From contig DATJHI010000040.1 of the NCBI GenBank assembly GCA_035493955.1, forward strand, positions 77,023-141,022: DNA of 64,000 bases, written 5' to 3'. Source of the stretch: NCED01 sp035493955. Its GTDB lineage: Bacteria > Pseudomonadota > Alphaproteobacteria > Caulobacterales > Caulobacteraceae. Shown one piece after another: positions 1 to 8,938 of this stretch. Positions within the stretch are counted from its first letter, which is position 1. Each line of letters opens with the position of its first letter. The notes below the pieces were generated by a model. It was not told the origin of the DNA. It made no database searches and was given only the letters and a program-made list of their open reading frames with translations. The position numbers and the translations under genes were made by a program.

Positions 1-151
1 CTTCGACATGCGGCTCGGCATTGGCCGCCTCAGCTTCCGGCTCGGACCCAGGTGCGGCGGCCGCGGCAGGCGCATCGTCCTCGGAGATGATCCGGCGGAT
101 GGAGGCCAGGATCTCCTCCATCGTGGGTTCCTGGGCGTTGGTGTCGGACAT
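1..151 (-). CDS. popZ: PopZ polar organizing protein, N-terminal part (runs off window)
   Basis: Only the first ~50 codons are present. The start is the ATG at 151-149 on the minus strand. The visible peptide begins MSDTNAQEPTMEEILASIRR and continues IISEDDAPA, then becomes rich in Ala, Pro and Glu. That N-terminal helix followed by an acidic Pro-rich linker is the hallmark of PopZ (DUF2497), the condensate-forming scaffold that anchors ParB-parS and cell-cycle regulators at the poles of Caulobacterales. Placement upstream of a TolC-family gene agrees with the order I recall in Caulobacter. The C-terminal oligomerization helices lie outside the window, so completeness cannot be judged. Confidence 0.85.
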   Translation of the reverse strand, partial: MSDTNAQEPTMEEILASIRRIISEDDAPAAAAAPGSEPEAEAANAEPHVE

Positions 152-242
152 GGCGCACCTGGGCGGAGAATCGGATGGGGTCGGACGTGAGCCTAGGCGG
201 CTCCGTTCGATCCTGCAATGTGCTGGCGTGCGCGCCCGGCGA

Positions 243-1904
243 TCAGAGCGGCGCGTCCCTCGGCGCCGGTGGGGCCAGGGCGCCGGACGGGCCGGGCTTG
301 TCGCCCAAGGTCGAGGGGATGGCGGGGCTGGTGGTCCCCGGCGCGGGCAGGGTCGGCGTGACGGTGGAGAAACCCTCGTCGCCCGATGGGACGGTTCGGG
401 CCGGATTGAGGGCGATCGAACCGCTCGCCGCCGCGGGGGCGGTCAGGGGCGTGTTGCGGTCGGCGTTCGCAGGACGGCCGATCTGGTCCAGCGATTCGAC
501 CAGGGATTCCCAGGGCACGGCGCCGGCGTACTTCACCTGCTGGAAATTCCGGTTGGCGTCGTAGAGCGGCACCCCCTGGACGAGGTTGCGCGCGTCGAGC
601 CGCCCCATGGCGCTGAGCAGGGTTCCTTGCGCGACATAAACGTCGTGTTCGGCCTGGACCAGCGACAGCTGGGCGCTGCGCAGGGTTTCCTGGGTCAAAA
701 GGACGTCCAGCGTAGTCGAAAGCCCGACCTGGAACTGCTCCTGCACGCCCTCGAAGGCCACGGTGGCGGCGCGCACCTGCTCGCGGTTCGACACCACCCC
801 GGCGATGGCGGCCTGCATCTGGTTCCAGGCCAGGGCCACCGACTGCACGGTGGTGCGGCGCGCCTGTTCGATCAGGATGCGGTCGCTGTTGTTCTGCTCC
901 AGGGCCGCGCGAATCTGTGACGAGATCACCCCCCCAGTGAAGATCGGCTGGGTGACGACCCCGGCGATGGCCACGGAATGGGCGAGGTCGAGGGGATCGA
1001 AGGGACCCGAGAAACCGGCCGAGCCCGTCAGGGCCACGGTGGGATTGCGCTGCGCCCGCACCTGGGCCACCCGGTAGCGCGAGGCCTGTTCGGCGATCTG
1101 GGCCCGCTGCAGGGTGGGGTTTTCGGCCTCCGCGACGCGGAAGGCCTCATCGACATTGGCCGGCAGGCCGGCCAAGGGAGCGGGCGGGACCAGTTCGCCC
1201 GGATTCTGCCCGACCGCGGTGGCGTAGTTGGCGCGGCTGTTCTGCAACTGGGCCTGGGCGGCCGCCAGCAGGGCGCGCGAGGCCGCGACCTGGGCCTCGG
1301 CCCGGGCCACATCGGTGCGGGTGAGCAGGCCCACCTCAAAACGCGCCCTGGTCTCGACAAGCTGGTTGTCGAGGACGGTGACGCTTTGCTGGCGGATGGC
1401 GAGGATCTGCTGGTCGCGCAGCACGTCCTGATAGGCCTGGACCACCTGCTGCAGCACGGTCTGCTCGGTGTTGCGCAGGCCCTGGCGGCCGGCCAGGACC
1501 GTGGCCTCGGCCGCGTCGACGGCGCCGGCGACCCGGCCGCCGGTATAGAGCGGCTGGGATGCGGCCAGGTTCACCCCCGTCGAGGTGCGCGAGGTATAGC
1601 CGACGCCATTGGCCGCCGGGGTCTCGCTATAACCAGTGCTGGAGGAGGCGGACACCGTAGGACGGAAGCCGGCGCGGGCCTGGACATAGGTTTCGTCCAA
1701 CTGGCGTTGCAGGGCGCGCTGGCTCTGCAGGGTGGGGTTGGACTGGTAGGCCAGGGCCAGCGCGTCTGCCAGGGTCTCCGCACGGGCCGCTGGCGCAACC
1801 GCGCCGGCCAGCGCCGCGACACAGGCGGCCGCGACCCAGGGCCGGGCCTGCCGGTTGGATTGGGTCCCCAAAATCAGCAGAGTTTCGTCCCTCAACGGCC
1901 CCAT
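243..1904 (-). CDS. tolC: TolC-family outer-membrane efflux/secretion channel (RsaF-like)
   Basis: 553 aa. An N-terminal signal peptide (hydrophobic stretch around residues 24-38, Ala-rich cleavage region ending AARA) is followed by ETLADALALAYQSNPTL, the usual opening of TolC proteins. Two outer-membrane-efflux repeats with long Gln/Ala-rich helices follow (about residues 45-250 and 260-460). The last ~100 residues are a Pro/Ala/Ser-rich tail. Such trimeric channels connect inner-membrane ABC or RND pumps to the outside. In Caulobacter the orthologue class (RsaF) exports the S-layer protein. It starts with ATG and sits 91 bp downstream of popZ in the same orientation. No pump or fusion protein is adjacent, so the exported substrate cannot be read from context. 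Confidence 0.93.
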   Translation of the reverse strand: MGPLRDETLLILGTQSNRQARPWVAAACVAALAGAVAPAARAETLADALALAYQSNPTLQSQRALQRQLDETYVQARAGFRPTVSASSSTGYSETPAANGVGYTSRTSTGVNLAASQPLYTGGRVAGAVDAAEATVLAGRQGLRNTEQTVLQQVVQAYQDVLRDQQILAIRQQSVTVLDNQLVETRARFEVGLLTRTDVARAEAQVAASRALLAAAQAQLQNSRANYATAVGQNPGELVPPAPLAGLPANVDEAFRVAEAENPTLQRAQIAEQASRYRVAQVRAQRNPTVALTGSAGFSGPFDPLDLAHSVAIAGVVTQPIFTGGVISSQIRAALEQNNSDRILIEQARRTTVQSVALAWNQMQAAIAGVVSNREQVRAATVAFEGVQEQFQVGLSTTLDVLLTQETLRSAQLSLVQAEHDVYVAQGTLLSAMGRLDARNLVQGVPLYDANRNFQQVKYAGAVPWESLVESLDQIGRPANADRNTPLTAPAAASGSIALNPARTVPSGDEGFSTVTPTLPAPGTTSPAIPSTLGDKPGPSGALAPPAPRDAPL

Positions 1905-2023
1905 CCGTTCATTCCGACGACGGTCCGCAACAGTCCACCGCGGTCGGCTGTCTCATGCGGCCATGTCGCGGATGTTTCAGCCAAGGACACAATTGTGGCG
2001 CGGCCCGCGCCCGAGGCCAAATG

Positions 2024-2665
2024 CTAAAAGGCGAACCCGCGGGCGGTCTCGAAGCCCGGCATCACCGGCGGCGTGGCGTCGAACACCTCGCGCCGGGCGA
2101 CCAGACCGTCATCCCCGCGAAGATAGAGCATCGCCTTGCCCACCGGGCCACGACGCTCGACCACCCCGAGCCGTCCGCCCACGGCGATCCTGGCCTGCCA
2201 GGAGGCGGGGCACTGCTCCACCGCGCCCTCGCAGACGATGACATCGAAGGGCCCGTCCTGGTCGGGGGCCTTGGGGTCTCCGCCCACGACGCGGACCCCC
2301 TCCCCCGCCAAAGCGGTCTCGGCCGCCTGGAGGCAATCGCCGGCGGGAACGCAAAGGGTCACGTCAAGGCCGATCTGCGCCAGGACCGCAGCCGCGTAGG
2401 GCGCACAGATGGCCAGGGCGCGCTCGCCGGCGCGCGGACGGATCGCCTGCAGCAGCTTGGAGACGTCGCGCGGGGCCATCAGGAACCAGCCGGGCGCATA
2501 TTCGACGGTCGATTCGGCATACGCCAGGAACGTCCTGCCCGGCGCACAGAACCGCTCGCGCGGCAGCGTCCGCATGGCGTCCTGGATCGACAGGTCGGTG
2601 ACGTCGTTGGTGCGGACCTGGTTCTCGACCATGTTCTCGCGCGCCGCGCCGTAATCCTGGATCAT
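2024..2665 (-). CDS. pcm: Protein-L-isoaspartate O-methyltransferase family protein
   Basis: 213 aa from the ATG at 2665, chosen because MIQDYGAARENMVENQVRTNDV is the standard N-terminus of alphaproteobacterial Pcm-like proteins. An upstream in-frame start would add 14 unconserved residues. Pcm enzymes use S-adenosylmethionine to repair isoaspartyl residues. The fold is recognisable (PGWFLMAPRDVSKLLQAI early, GGRLGVVE and a C-terminal FDATPPVMPGF). The SAM-binding glycine motif is weak, however: ALAICAPYAAAVLAQIG stands where VLxIGxGxGY is expected. Activity is therefore uncertain, and this may be a divergent, possibly non-repair member. It is followed 119 bp on by tolC in the same direction, as I recall for Caulobacter. 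Confidence 0.85.
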   Translation of the reverse strand: MIQDYGAARENMVENQVRTNDVTDLSIQDAMRTLPRERFCAPGRTFLAYAESTVEYAPGWFLMAPRDVSKLLQAIRPRAGERALAICAPYAAAVLAQIGLDVTLCVPAGDCLQAAETALAGEGVRVVGGDPKAPDQDGPFDVIVCEGAVEQCPASWQARIAVGGRLGVVERRGPVGKAMLYLRGDDGLVARREVFDATPPVMPGFETARGFAF

Positions 2666-2811
2666 CCCCGCCTCGCGCAAGCCGCCGTCAGAGTGGCGGC
2701 CCAACACAGCCGCCAGAGTCTGGGCTTATAGGTCGCGCCTTAACCGGAACGCAATCGGACCAAGGGCATTCTTGCCCCCTCCGCATCATTCTGTTAGCTG
2801 CGGGGCCCCGC

Positions 2812-2885
2812 GGCCTGGTGGCGGAGTGGTTACGCAGAGGACTGCAAATCCTTGCACCCCGGTTCGATTCCGGGCCAGGCCTCCA
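2812..2885 (+). tRNA. tRNA-Cys (GCA)
   Basis: The acceptor stem GGCCTGG (2812-2818) pairs with CCAGGCC (2875-2881), followed by discriminator T and an encoded CCA (2883-2885). The anticodon arm has loop CTGCAAA with anticodon GCA at 2844-2846, reading UGC/UGU (Cys). The T arm carries GGTTCGATTCC. Length is 74 nt including CCA. It is the only tRNA I found in the window. Confidence 0.95.
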
Positions 2886-2995
2886 TATCTTCCTTGGGTT
2901 TTCCGGGTTCGGAGACCCGCCCGATCGGGCCCACACGACCCATCCGGGCCAGTCCGGGCCCCGCCGTCCCGGTTTCGGTTCGAGGTCATGCCGAC

Positions 2996-4042
2996 TCAGC
3001 GAGCGGCCGCGCCGCCCGGCTGATCCGGGCCAACCACCAGGAACTCGAAGGTGCCGGGCAAGGCCGGGGCCCGTCCGCCGCCCGCGGGCGCAGGCCCGGT
3101 CTTGAAGGCGGGAAGGTAGAGCTTGCCGGTCTTGGGATCGAGCGTGCCCAGGCGGGCGGTGGTCATGGTGGCCACGGTCTGGACCACCTTCACTTGACCG
3201 GGGCCCGGGGCGGAGATCACCGCCAGCGTCCCGTCGCCGCCGCAAGGAATGAAGGCGAGCTTGCGCGCCGCATCGACGATCACCGCATCCGGCCGGGCGC
3301 CGATGGGCAGCATGGCGACCGTCTTGCCGGCGACCGGATCGACCACGACGGCCAACTGGTTGCCGCAGGCCGAGATCAGCACCCGCGCGGAGGGAACATA
3401 GCCCAGCCCGCCCGGCCGCTCGCAGCCCTCGAGCTTGAAACGGGCCGTCACCGTCTTGGCCTTGATGTCGATCTGAGCGATCTCGCTCCGATCGGCGACA
3501 TTGACGAACAGGTGGCCGCGGCCGTCGAGGGCCAGGAACTCGAGCGTGCCCCCCACGACCACCATCCCCGCGCCGGTCTGGGTCTTGGGGTCCACGAACA
3601 CCACCTCGCCGCCATCGTGGTCGGCGACGAAGACCAGGCCGCTGGCGGCGTCGTAGATGGCGCCGTCCGGCCCCTTGCCGGTGGGAACGGACGCCAGGAG
3701 CCGGCCGCTGGCCGCGTCGAAGAAGGTCGCGGTGTCGGACCCGCCATTGGTGACCAACAGCCGGCCGCCCGGCAGCGGGGTCGCGGCGTGCGCCCCCTTG
3801 GCCGAGACGACTTCGGGATTGACCTTGCGGGCGTCGACGTCGACGCCGGCGACCCTGTCGCCCCGGGTCAGGTAGACGCGCCGGGCGGCCTGATCGAAGC
3901 TCGCATAGTCCCATCCGCCGTCCGGGCCCGGGATATGGTCGATCACCTTGTAGGCTGGCGGAGTCTGAGCCTCCACCGGGCGGGGACCGCCCAGGACCGC
4001 AAGGCTCGCGAGAAGCCCACTCGCCAAAACCAAGCGCTTCAT
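2996..4042 (-). CDS. Exported YncE/NHL-type beta-propeller protein
   Basis: 348 aa from ATG at 4042, preceded by a GAGAGG ribosome site. A longer frame upstream is unlikely because its extension is low-complexity and precedes the signal peptide. MKRLVLASGLLASLAVLGG with cleavage near VEAQ indicates export. The body is a repeated ~45-residue blade pattern (DAASGLVFVADHDGGEVVFVD, VDAARKLAFIPCGGDGTLAVI, LDPKTGKLYLPAF) typical of 6- or 7-bladed YncE/lactonase-like propellers that bind or scaffold in the periplasm. No catalytic residues can be assigned. The AT-rich gap upstream (4043-4374) could hold its promoter. The substrate or partner is unknown. Confidence 0.8.
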   Translation of the reverse strand: MKRLVLASGLLASLAVLGGPRPVEAQTPPAYKVIDHIPGPDGGWDYASFDQAARRVYLTRGDRVAGVDVDARKVNPEVVSAKGAHAATPLPGGRLLVTNGGSDTATFFDAASGRLLASVPTGKGPDGAIYDAASGLVFVADHDGGEVVFVDPKTQTGAGMVVVGGTLEFLALDGRGHLFVNVADRSEIAQIDIKAKTVTARFKLEGCERPGGLGYVPSARVLISACGNQLAVVVDPVAGKTVAMLPIGARPDAVIVDAARKLAFIPCGGDGTLAVISAPGPGQVKVVQTVATMTTARLGTLDPKTGKLYLPAFKTGPAPAGGGRAPALPGTFEFLVVGPDQPGGAAAR

Positions 4043-4374
4043 GTCGATCCTCTCCCACTCCTGGTCGCCTTGATTCTCCGGAGCGGCGCACCGATCCCGA
4101 TCAAGCTCTACATCGTCACCCGGGCGCGCCGCCGCTATCGATGACGTCCGCCTCAAGGAACTTGGAAACCTATAGAGCAAAACGCCCCAAAAATAAAAAT
4201 TACAAAAAATCAATATTTCCGAGAGGCGCGAATTACGCACCCCGGAAACTTCGGGTTATTGTTCGATACATGTCGCATGCATGGAACGCATAGGGCGCAC
4301 TCCCAGTTACCTGGGGTGGCGCACGCACCCAACTCAGCCTCGAAGGCCCCCACAGCCTGGCTCCCGAGCGCGGT
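4043..4374. other. Intergenic region, AT-rich in a GC-rich genome
   Basis: A 332-bp gap between two minus-strand genes. The part nearest the propeller gene (about 4170-4225) is strikingly AT-rich, with runs of A on the plus strand. It probably contains the propeller gene's promoter, although I could not place clean -35/-10 boxes. A short inverted repeat CCCAG-TTAC-CTGGG lies near 4300-4315. I see no gene. Confidence 0.5.
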
Positions 4375-6258
4375 TCACTTGGCCGAATAGGCCAGCGACC
4401 CGTCGGGATTTCTTTTCCAGTGCTTGAAGTAATCCCAGACCATCTGCGCCTGGTGCGGGTCGTTCCCGTGCGGCATGTCCGTCACCCACAGGAAACTGAG
4501 CAGCGGCAGCCCCTTGGGATCGTCGCTGACATAGTCGTAGCGATGGAATCGCCCCTGGGGGTAGTGCGCATCGACGCCGCTGACCGAGGCCCGGCCGCCC
4601 GGGATCAGGATGTCGTAGGGCTCCGTGTTGGGGCTGTCGAAGCGTTCGATGCGGTCGGGCGTAGTGATGTGGTCGTAGGTCTTCAGATAGTCCAGCGCCG
4701 TGCGCAACACGCCCTTGGCGGGGATCTTCCCATCGGTGCTGGCAGGCGCGTCGACCGAGCCGTAGACGATGAAGGTCGGCATCCGGACGTCGTGCTGGGC
4801 TTTCATCCGGTCGATCGCGGCCAGCACAGGCGGCGCGAAGTCGCCGATGCCGCTGTTGGGGGCGATGGCGGCGAAGAGCTGCGGATGCAGCAGGCCCTCC
4901 ACATGGGTCATGCCGCTGCCGAACGAGAACCCCTGCAGGTAGATCCGCGAACGGTCGACCCCGTACTTCCGGACGGCCTCGTCGATGACGTTCTGGATCG
5001 CCTGCACGTCGGGGCTGTCGGGGATCGTGAAGTCCCAGAAATTGTCCGTGCCGTTGAGGTACAGGGTGATGAAGCCCTCGCGCTCGCCCACCTCGTGCAT
5101 CCTGATCTGGCTCAGGTACATCCAGGCCGGGAACAGGCCTCCGTGCAGCGAGATGACCAGAGGCGGGGACTGGCCCGGCCGGTAGGACGAGGGCGTCTTG
5201 ACGTAATATTTGTAGGCGATGTCCCCCACCTTGGTCTGCCCCGCCTCGAAGGTGCGATTGACCTCAGCCTTGGTCAGCATCGTTCCCAATGTGCCGTTGG
5301 GCGAGTCCGTCCATCGGGCGAGATGGCTGAAGAAGTCGTCCCAGATCGCCGCGGCCATGGCGGAATCGTACCTGGCGCCCGCCGCCGCGGCGGTCGTGCG
5401 CACTTCGTGCCCCGGGCTTCCCGGGGCCGAATAGATCACGGTCCGCAGGTTTGCGACCGTGCGCACCGTCGGCGACGCTGCGACCGCGTCGTCGCGCTTC
5501 CAATAGTCGGCGAGCCTGGCTTGCTCGGGGCTCGGATCGCCGGCGGTGAAGAGCCAGGCCGCGACCGGCACCTCCTTCTTCAGGGGCCGCCACGACGGCG
5601 TGGCCGTCTTTCCCCCCCGCTGGTCCAGCAGATAGCCTTGGGCGGGTTCGCCGCCGTGGGCGTAAGCCGCCGGATAGGCCTTGCCGCCCAAGGTGGCGAT
5701 GGCCGCCACCAGCCCCGGATTGTCGATGGTGAACTCCTGGGCCGCTACCGCGCCCGCGCCCTCCCCGGTGATGTATTGCCAGGACGCCCAGGTATTGATC
5801 CGGTCGGGAGGCGGGCGGCCCGGCCGCTGAGGAGCCCCGCTGGGCGGCTCCGCGGTCAGGTGCGCCTGGACGTGATTGTACACTGTCTTGAGATAGGCGT
5901 TTTCGTAACCGCTGTAGGGCGACCAGGTCTTGTTGGCCGGCTCGGGGAAGACGACGACAAGCCCGTTGTCTTCGGCGATCTTCACCCATCCGGACTGCTC
6001 GGCGAATTGCTCCGCCGTCTGGCCGTTGTCGTGCAAAGCGAACACGACGGGATTGAACCCGCTCCGGTCCGCCTTGGACGATATGTAATAGGAATAGGTC
6101 CGGTCCACGCCGACCGTGCCGGAGCCGGGACTGATGACGGCCTTCCTCAGGGCCTGGGATGCGGCCTGAGCCGGGCTCCCGACCACGAACAACAACGCGA
6201 ACGCGGCGAAGACTGGCGACAGGCATTTCAGCCCTGCGCGCCCCGATCGAAACTGCAA
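4375..6258 (-). CDS. Exported tandem alpha/beta hydrolase (PHB-depolymerase/feruloyl-esterase-like)
   Basis: 627 aa, starting at a TTG (6258) with GGGGAG placed 8 nt before it; no in-frame ATG gives a full signal peptide. Residues 1-33 are a signal peptide (cleavage near AQAAS). Two related hydrolase-like halves follow. In the first (~45-320) the nucleophile elbow reads GEGAG (165-169), with Gly where Ser is required. In the second (~335-627) it is a canonical GFSFG with S445, an HGG oxyanion motif at 372-374, and candidate Asp503 and His597. The protein thus looks like an active esterase domain fused behind an inactive copy. The class cleaves polyesters or aromatic esters outside the cytoplasm; the substrate here is unknown. 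A clear paralogue lies at 60882-62861. Confidence 0.82.
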   Translation of the reverse strand: MQFRSGRAGLKCLSPVFAAFALLFVVGSPAQAASQALRKAVISPGSGTVGVDRTYSYYISSKADRSGFNPVVFALHDNGQTAEQFAEQSGWVKIAEDNGLVVVFPEPANKTWSPYSGYENAYLKTVYNHVQAHLTAEPPSGAPQRPGRPPPDRINTWASWQYITGEGAGAVAAQEFTIDNPGLVAAIATLGGKAYPAAYAHGGEPAQGYLLDQRGGKTATPSWRPLKKEVPVAAWLFTAGDPSPEQARLADYWKRDDAVAASPTVRTVANLRTVIYSAPGSPGHEVRTTAAAAGARYDSAMAAAIWDDFFSHLARWTDSPNGTLGTMLTKAEVNRTFEAGQTKVGDIAYKYYVKTPSSYRPGQSPPLVISLHGGLFPAWMYLSQIRMHEVGEREGFITLYLNGTDNFWDFTIPDSPDVQAIQNVIDEAVRKYGVDRSRIYLQGFSFGSGMTHVEGLLHPQLFAAIAPNSGIGDFAPPVLAAIDRMKAQHDVRMPTFIVYGSVDAPASTDGKIPAKGVLRTALDYLKTYDHITTPDRIERFDSPNTEPYDILIPGGRASVSGVDAHYPQGRFHRYDYVSDDPKGLPLLSFLWVTDMPHGNDPHQAQMVWDYFKHWKRNPDGSLAYSAK

Positions 6259-6387
6259 CGTCTTCTCCCCTTCCGGTGGTTTCCGCCCAGCTTTTTCCGA
6301 CTCTTATTTCCGGACACGTCCGGAGTCCATGACCCGCCCCGCGCCCGGTCGAGGACGGCCCATGGCCATCCTCGATGCGCTCCCGGC

Positions 6388-7665
6388 CTAAGCGGCGGAA
6401 GGGATTTCACTCAGCACCGCCGCCACGGCGTCCGTCAACAGACGCAGCTCCTCCCCTGGGATGGTCAGGGCCGGGGTCAGGTACACCGTCCGGCCGAACG
6501 GCTTGATCCAAACGCCGCGCTCGACGAATTTGCTGCGCAGCAGGTCGCAGTCCTGATCGCGCGCCATCTCCACCACCCCGACGGCGCCCAGCACCCGCAC
6601 GTCCGCCACCGTCGCAAGAGCGCGGCAAGGCTCCAGCCCCTCGCGCAGCGCCGCCGCGATCGTCGCGGCCTGCCCCAGCCGGTCCTCGCGCTCGAACAGG
6701 TCAAGCGAGGCGCCTGCCGCCGCGCAGGCCAAAGGATTGGCCATGAAGGTGGGGCCGTGCATCAGGGCGTGGGTCGGGTCGTCGGACCAGAACGCCTCGA
6801 ACACGCGGGCGTGCGCCACCGTCGCCGCCAGCGGCAGGGTTCCGCCGGTCAGGGCCTTGGACAGGGTGACGATGTCGGGGACCACCCCGGCCTGGTCCAT
6901 GGCGAACATCGTTCCCGTCCGTCCGAAGCCGGTGAATATCTCGTCGAAGATCAGATACAGGCCATGGCGGTCGGCGGCGGCGCGCAGGGCGCGCAGCACC
7001 TGCGGCGGATGGAACAGCATGCCGCCGGCGCCCTGCACCAGCGGCTCGACCAGTATGCCGGCGAGGCCGCCGGCGTGGCGGTCCAGCCAGGCGTCGAGGG
7101 CGGCGGCCGACTCCGCGTCGGCGGGGAGCGGCAGGATGGGGTTCTCGGGCAGCAATCCCTTGAACAGGGCGTGCATTCCCTCGTCCGGGTCGCACACCGC
7201 CATCGTCGCGATGGTGTCGCCGTGGTAGCCGCCCTTGAACGCCAGGAAGCGCGTGCGGCCGCGCACGCCCCGGTTCAGCCAGGACTGCACCGCCATCTTC
7301 ATCGCCACCTCGACGGCGACCGAGCCGCTGTCAGTGAAGAACACCCGCTCCAGCCCTTCCGGCATCATCGCCGCCAGCCGCCGGGCCAGGTCATAGGCCG
7401 GCTGATGCGCCAGGCCCCCGAACATGACGTGCGGCATGGCGGCCAGCTGGCGGCTCACGGCGTCGGCGATATGCGGATGGTTGTAGCCGTGTGCGGCGGT
7501 CCACCAGGACGCCACCCCGTCGACGAGCTCGCGCCCGTCGGCCAGCACCATCCGGCTGCCGCGGGCGGCGACCACCGGCAGCGGCGGGGCGGCGGTCTTC
7601 ATCTGGCTGTAGGGCGCCCAGACGTGCGGGCGACCGGCGGCGTACCAATCGGGAGGCGAAGGCAT
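6388..7665 (-). CDS. bioA: Adenosylmethionine-8-amino-7-oxononanoate aminotransferase
   Basis: 425 aa, ATG at 7665 with GGAAGG just upstream. BioA is a PLP enzyme that transfers the amino group of SAM to 7-keto-8-aminopelargonate, giving 7,8-diaminopelargonate in biotin synthesis. Visible marks are the N-terminal HVWAPYSQMK, VDGVASWWTAAHGYNHP, FDEIFTGFGRTG, the PLP lysine in TLSKALTGG, and GPTFMANPLACAAA, which is specific to BioA among class III aminotransferases. Length is normal for the family. It is divergent from bioF, which starts 85 bp away, so the two units can share a control region. Confidence 0.95.
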   Translation of the reverse strand: MPSPPDWYAAGRPHVWAPYSQMKTAAPPLPVVAARGSRMVLADGRELVDGVASWWTAAHGYNHPHIADAVSRQLAAMPHVMFGGLAHQPAYDLARRLAAMMPEGLERVFFTDSGSVAVEVAMKMAVQSWLNRGVRGRTRFLAFKGGYHGDTIATMAVCDPDEGMHALFKGLLPENPILPLPADAESAAALDAWLDRHAGGLAGILVEPLVQGAGGMLFHPPQVLRALRAAADRHGLYLIFDEIFTGFGRTGTMFAMDQAGVVPDIVTLSKALTGGTLPLAATVAHARVFEAFWSDDPTHALMHGPTFMANPLACAAAGASLDLFEREDRLGQAATIAAALREGLEPCRALATVADVRVLGAVGVVEMARDQDCDLLRSKFVERGVWIKPFGRTVYLTPALTIPGEELRLLTDAVAAVLSEIPSAA

Positions 7666-7727
7666 GCCTTCCCATACCCGTCATCCCGCCCGCGGCGAAG
7701 GGGAGAGCCGGATGACAGCCATGGGTT

Positions 7728-7742
7728 CTGTGGCCTACACAG
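7728..7742. promoter_or_regulatory. Inverted repeat in the bioA-bioF divergent region, candidate operator
   Basis: CTGTG-GCCTA-CACAG is a perfect 5-bp inverted repeat with a 5-bp spacer, lying 8 bp before the preferred bioF start and 63 bp from bioA. It does not match the BirA, BioR or BioQ boxes I know, so assignment to biotin control is inference from position. If bioF really starts at the upstream ATG (7712), the repeat would be coding. Confidence 0.3.
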
Positions 7743-7750
7743 CCGGGCGC

Positions 7751-8938
7751 ATGTCAAAGTTCGACGCCATCTTCGCGGACGCCCTGGACACAGCCGCCCG
7801 ACGCGGCATGCGCCGGCGGCTCCGCCCCCTCGTGCCCGCCGGCCCGGGCCGGGTGAGGCTGGACGGCCGCGAGCTGATCAACTTCGCCTCCAACGACTAC
7901 CTCGGCTTGAGCCGCCACCCCGCCCTGATCGCGCGGGCGGGCGAGTGGACCGAACGTTTCGGCGCCGGCGCGGGGGCGTCGCGGCTGGTGACTGGGACAT
8001 TGGAGGCCCACGCGGCGGTGGAGGCCCGGGTCGCCGCCGCCAAGGGTCAGGAGGCGGCCCTGATCTTCGCCTCGGGCTGGCAGCTCAACGCGGGCGTGAT
8101 CCCGGCCCTGCTGGCGGCGGGCGAAGGCGAAGCCCTGGTCTTCACCGACAAGCTGGTCCACGCCAGCCTCCACCACGGCTGCGCCGCGGCGGGGGTGCGC
8201 CAGGTCCGTTTCCGTCACAACGACCTCGACCATCTGGAGAGCCTGCTGGAGACGCGGGGCGACGAGAAGGCGCGGCGCTTTATCCTGACCGAGAGCGTGT
8301 TCTCGATGGATGGCGACCGCGCCGACGTCGAGGGGCTCGCGGCCCTCGCCGACCGCTACGGCGCCTTCCTTTATCTCGACGAGGCCCACGCCACCGGCGT
8401 GCTCGGTCCCGGCGGCATGGGCCTGTCGGGACTGGCCCCCGGCCAGGTCGATCTGGTCATGGGCACCTTCTCCAAGGCGCTAGGCGGGTTCGGCGCCTAT
8501 GTCGCGGGCTCGCGCGCGCTTTGCGACTACCTGGTCAACACCTGCTCGGCCTTCATCTACACCACCGCCCCGCCCCCCGCGGTCCTGGGAGCCATCGACG
8601 CCGCCCTGGACCTGGTCCCCACCATGGACGCCGAGCGGGCCGCGCTGGCCGCCGCGTCGGATCGGCTGCGCTCGATCCTGGCCGAGCTGGAGCTGTCCAC
8701 CGCCGCCTCCACCACCCAGATCGTCCCCGCCATCGTCGGCCATGCCGACGCCGCGACGGCCTTGAGCGCCGAACTGGAGGCCGCGGGCTTCCTCGCCCCA
8801 GCCATACGTCCCCCGACGGTGCCGACCGGGACCAGCCGCATCCGCTTCGCGCTCAGCGCCGCTCACACCCCTGACGACCTGGACCGGCTGGTGGAGGGCC
8901 TCGCCGCCCTGGCGCCGCAGCGGCGGCCCGACGCCTGA
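7751..8938 (+). CDS. bioF: 8-amino-7-oxononanoate synthase
   Basis: 395 aa from the ATG at 7751. This start gives MSKFDAIFADALDTAARRG, which lines up with the E. coli BioF N-terminus. An ATG at 7712 has a better GGGGAG site and would add 13 residues, so the start is open. BioF condenses pimeloyl-ACP (or -CoA) with alanine, using PLP. Diagnostic segments are NFASNDYLGLS, GTLEAHAAVEARVA, FTDKLVHASLHHG, YLDEAHATGVLGPGG and the PLP lysine motif GTFSKALGGFGAYVAG. Its stop overlaps the next ATG by one base, so it heads a translationally coupled bioF-H-C-D operon. Confidence 0.95.
   Translation: MSKFDAIFADALDTAARRGMRRRLRPLVPAGPGRVRLDGRELINFASNDYLGLSRHPALIARAGEWTERFGAGAGASRLVTGTLEAHAAVEARVAAAKGQEAALIFASGWQLNAGVIPALLAAGEGEALVFTDKLVHASLHHGCAAAGVRQVRFRHNDLDHLESLLETRGDEKARRFILTESVFSMDGDRADVEGLAALADRYGAFLYLDEAHATGVLGPGGMGLSGLAPGQVDLVMGTFSKALGGFGAYVAGSRALCDYLVNTCSAFIYTTAPPPAVLGAIDAALDLVPTMDAERAALAAASDRLRSILAELELSTAASTTQIVPAIVGHADAATALSAELEAAGFLAPAIRPPTVPTGTSRIRFALSAAHTPDDLDRLVEGLAALAPQRRPDA

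Noticed and set aside
2886..2995. Palindrome GCCCGATCGGGC (2919-2930) as a terminator after tRNA-Cys
   Set aside because: The loop is effectively absent in a perfect 12-bp palindrome and no T run follows. Too weak to call.
4420..8874. A 1484-codon open frame on the plus strand across the esterase, bioA and bioF
   Set aside because: It is the reverse-strand shadow of the real genes in GC-rich DNA. Its translation is Arg/Gly/Pro-rich with no domain, and all real genes beneath it show conserved motifs.
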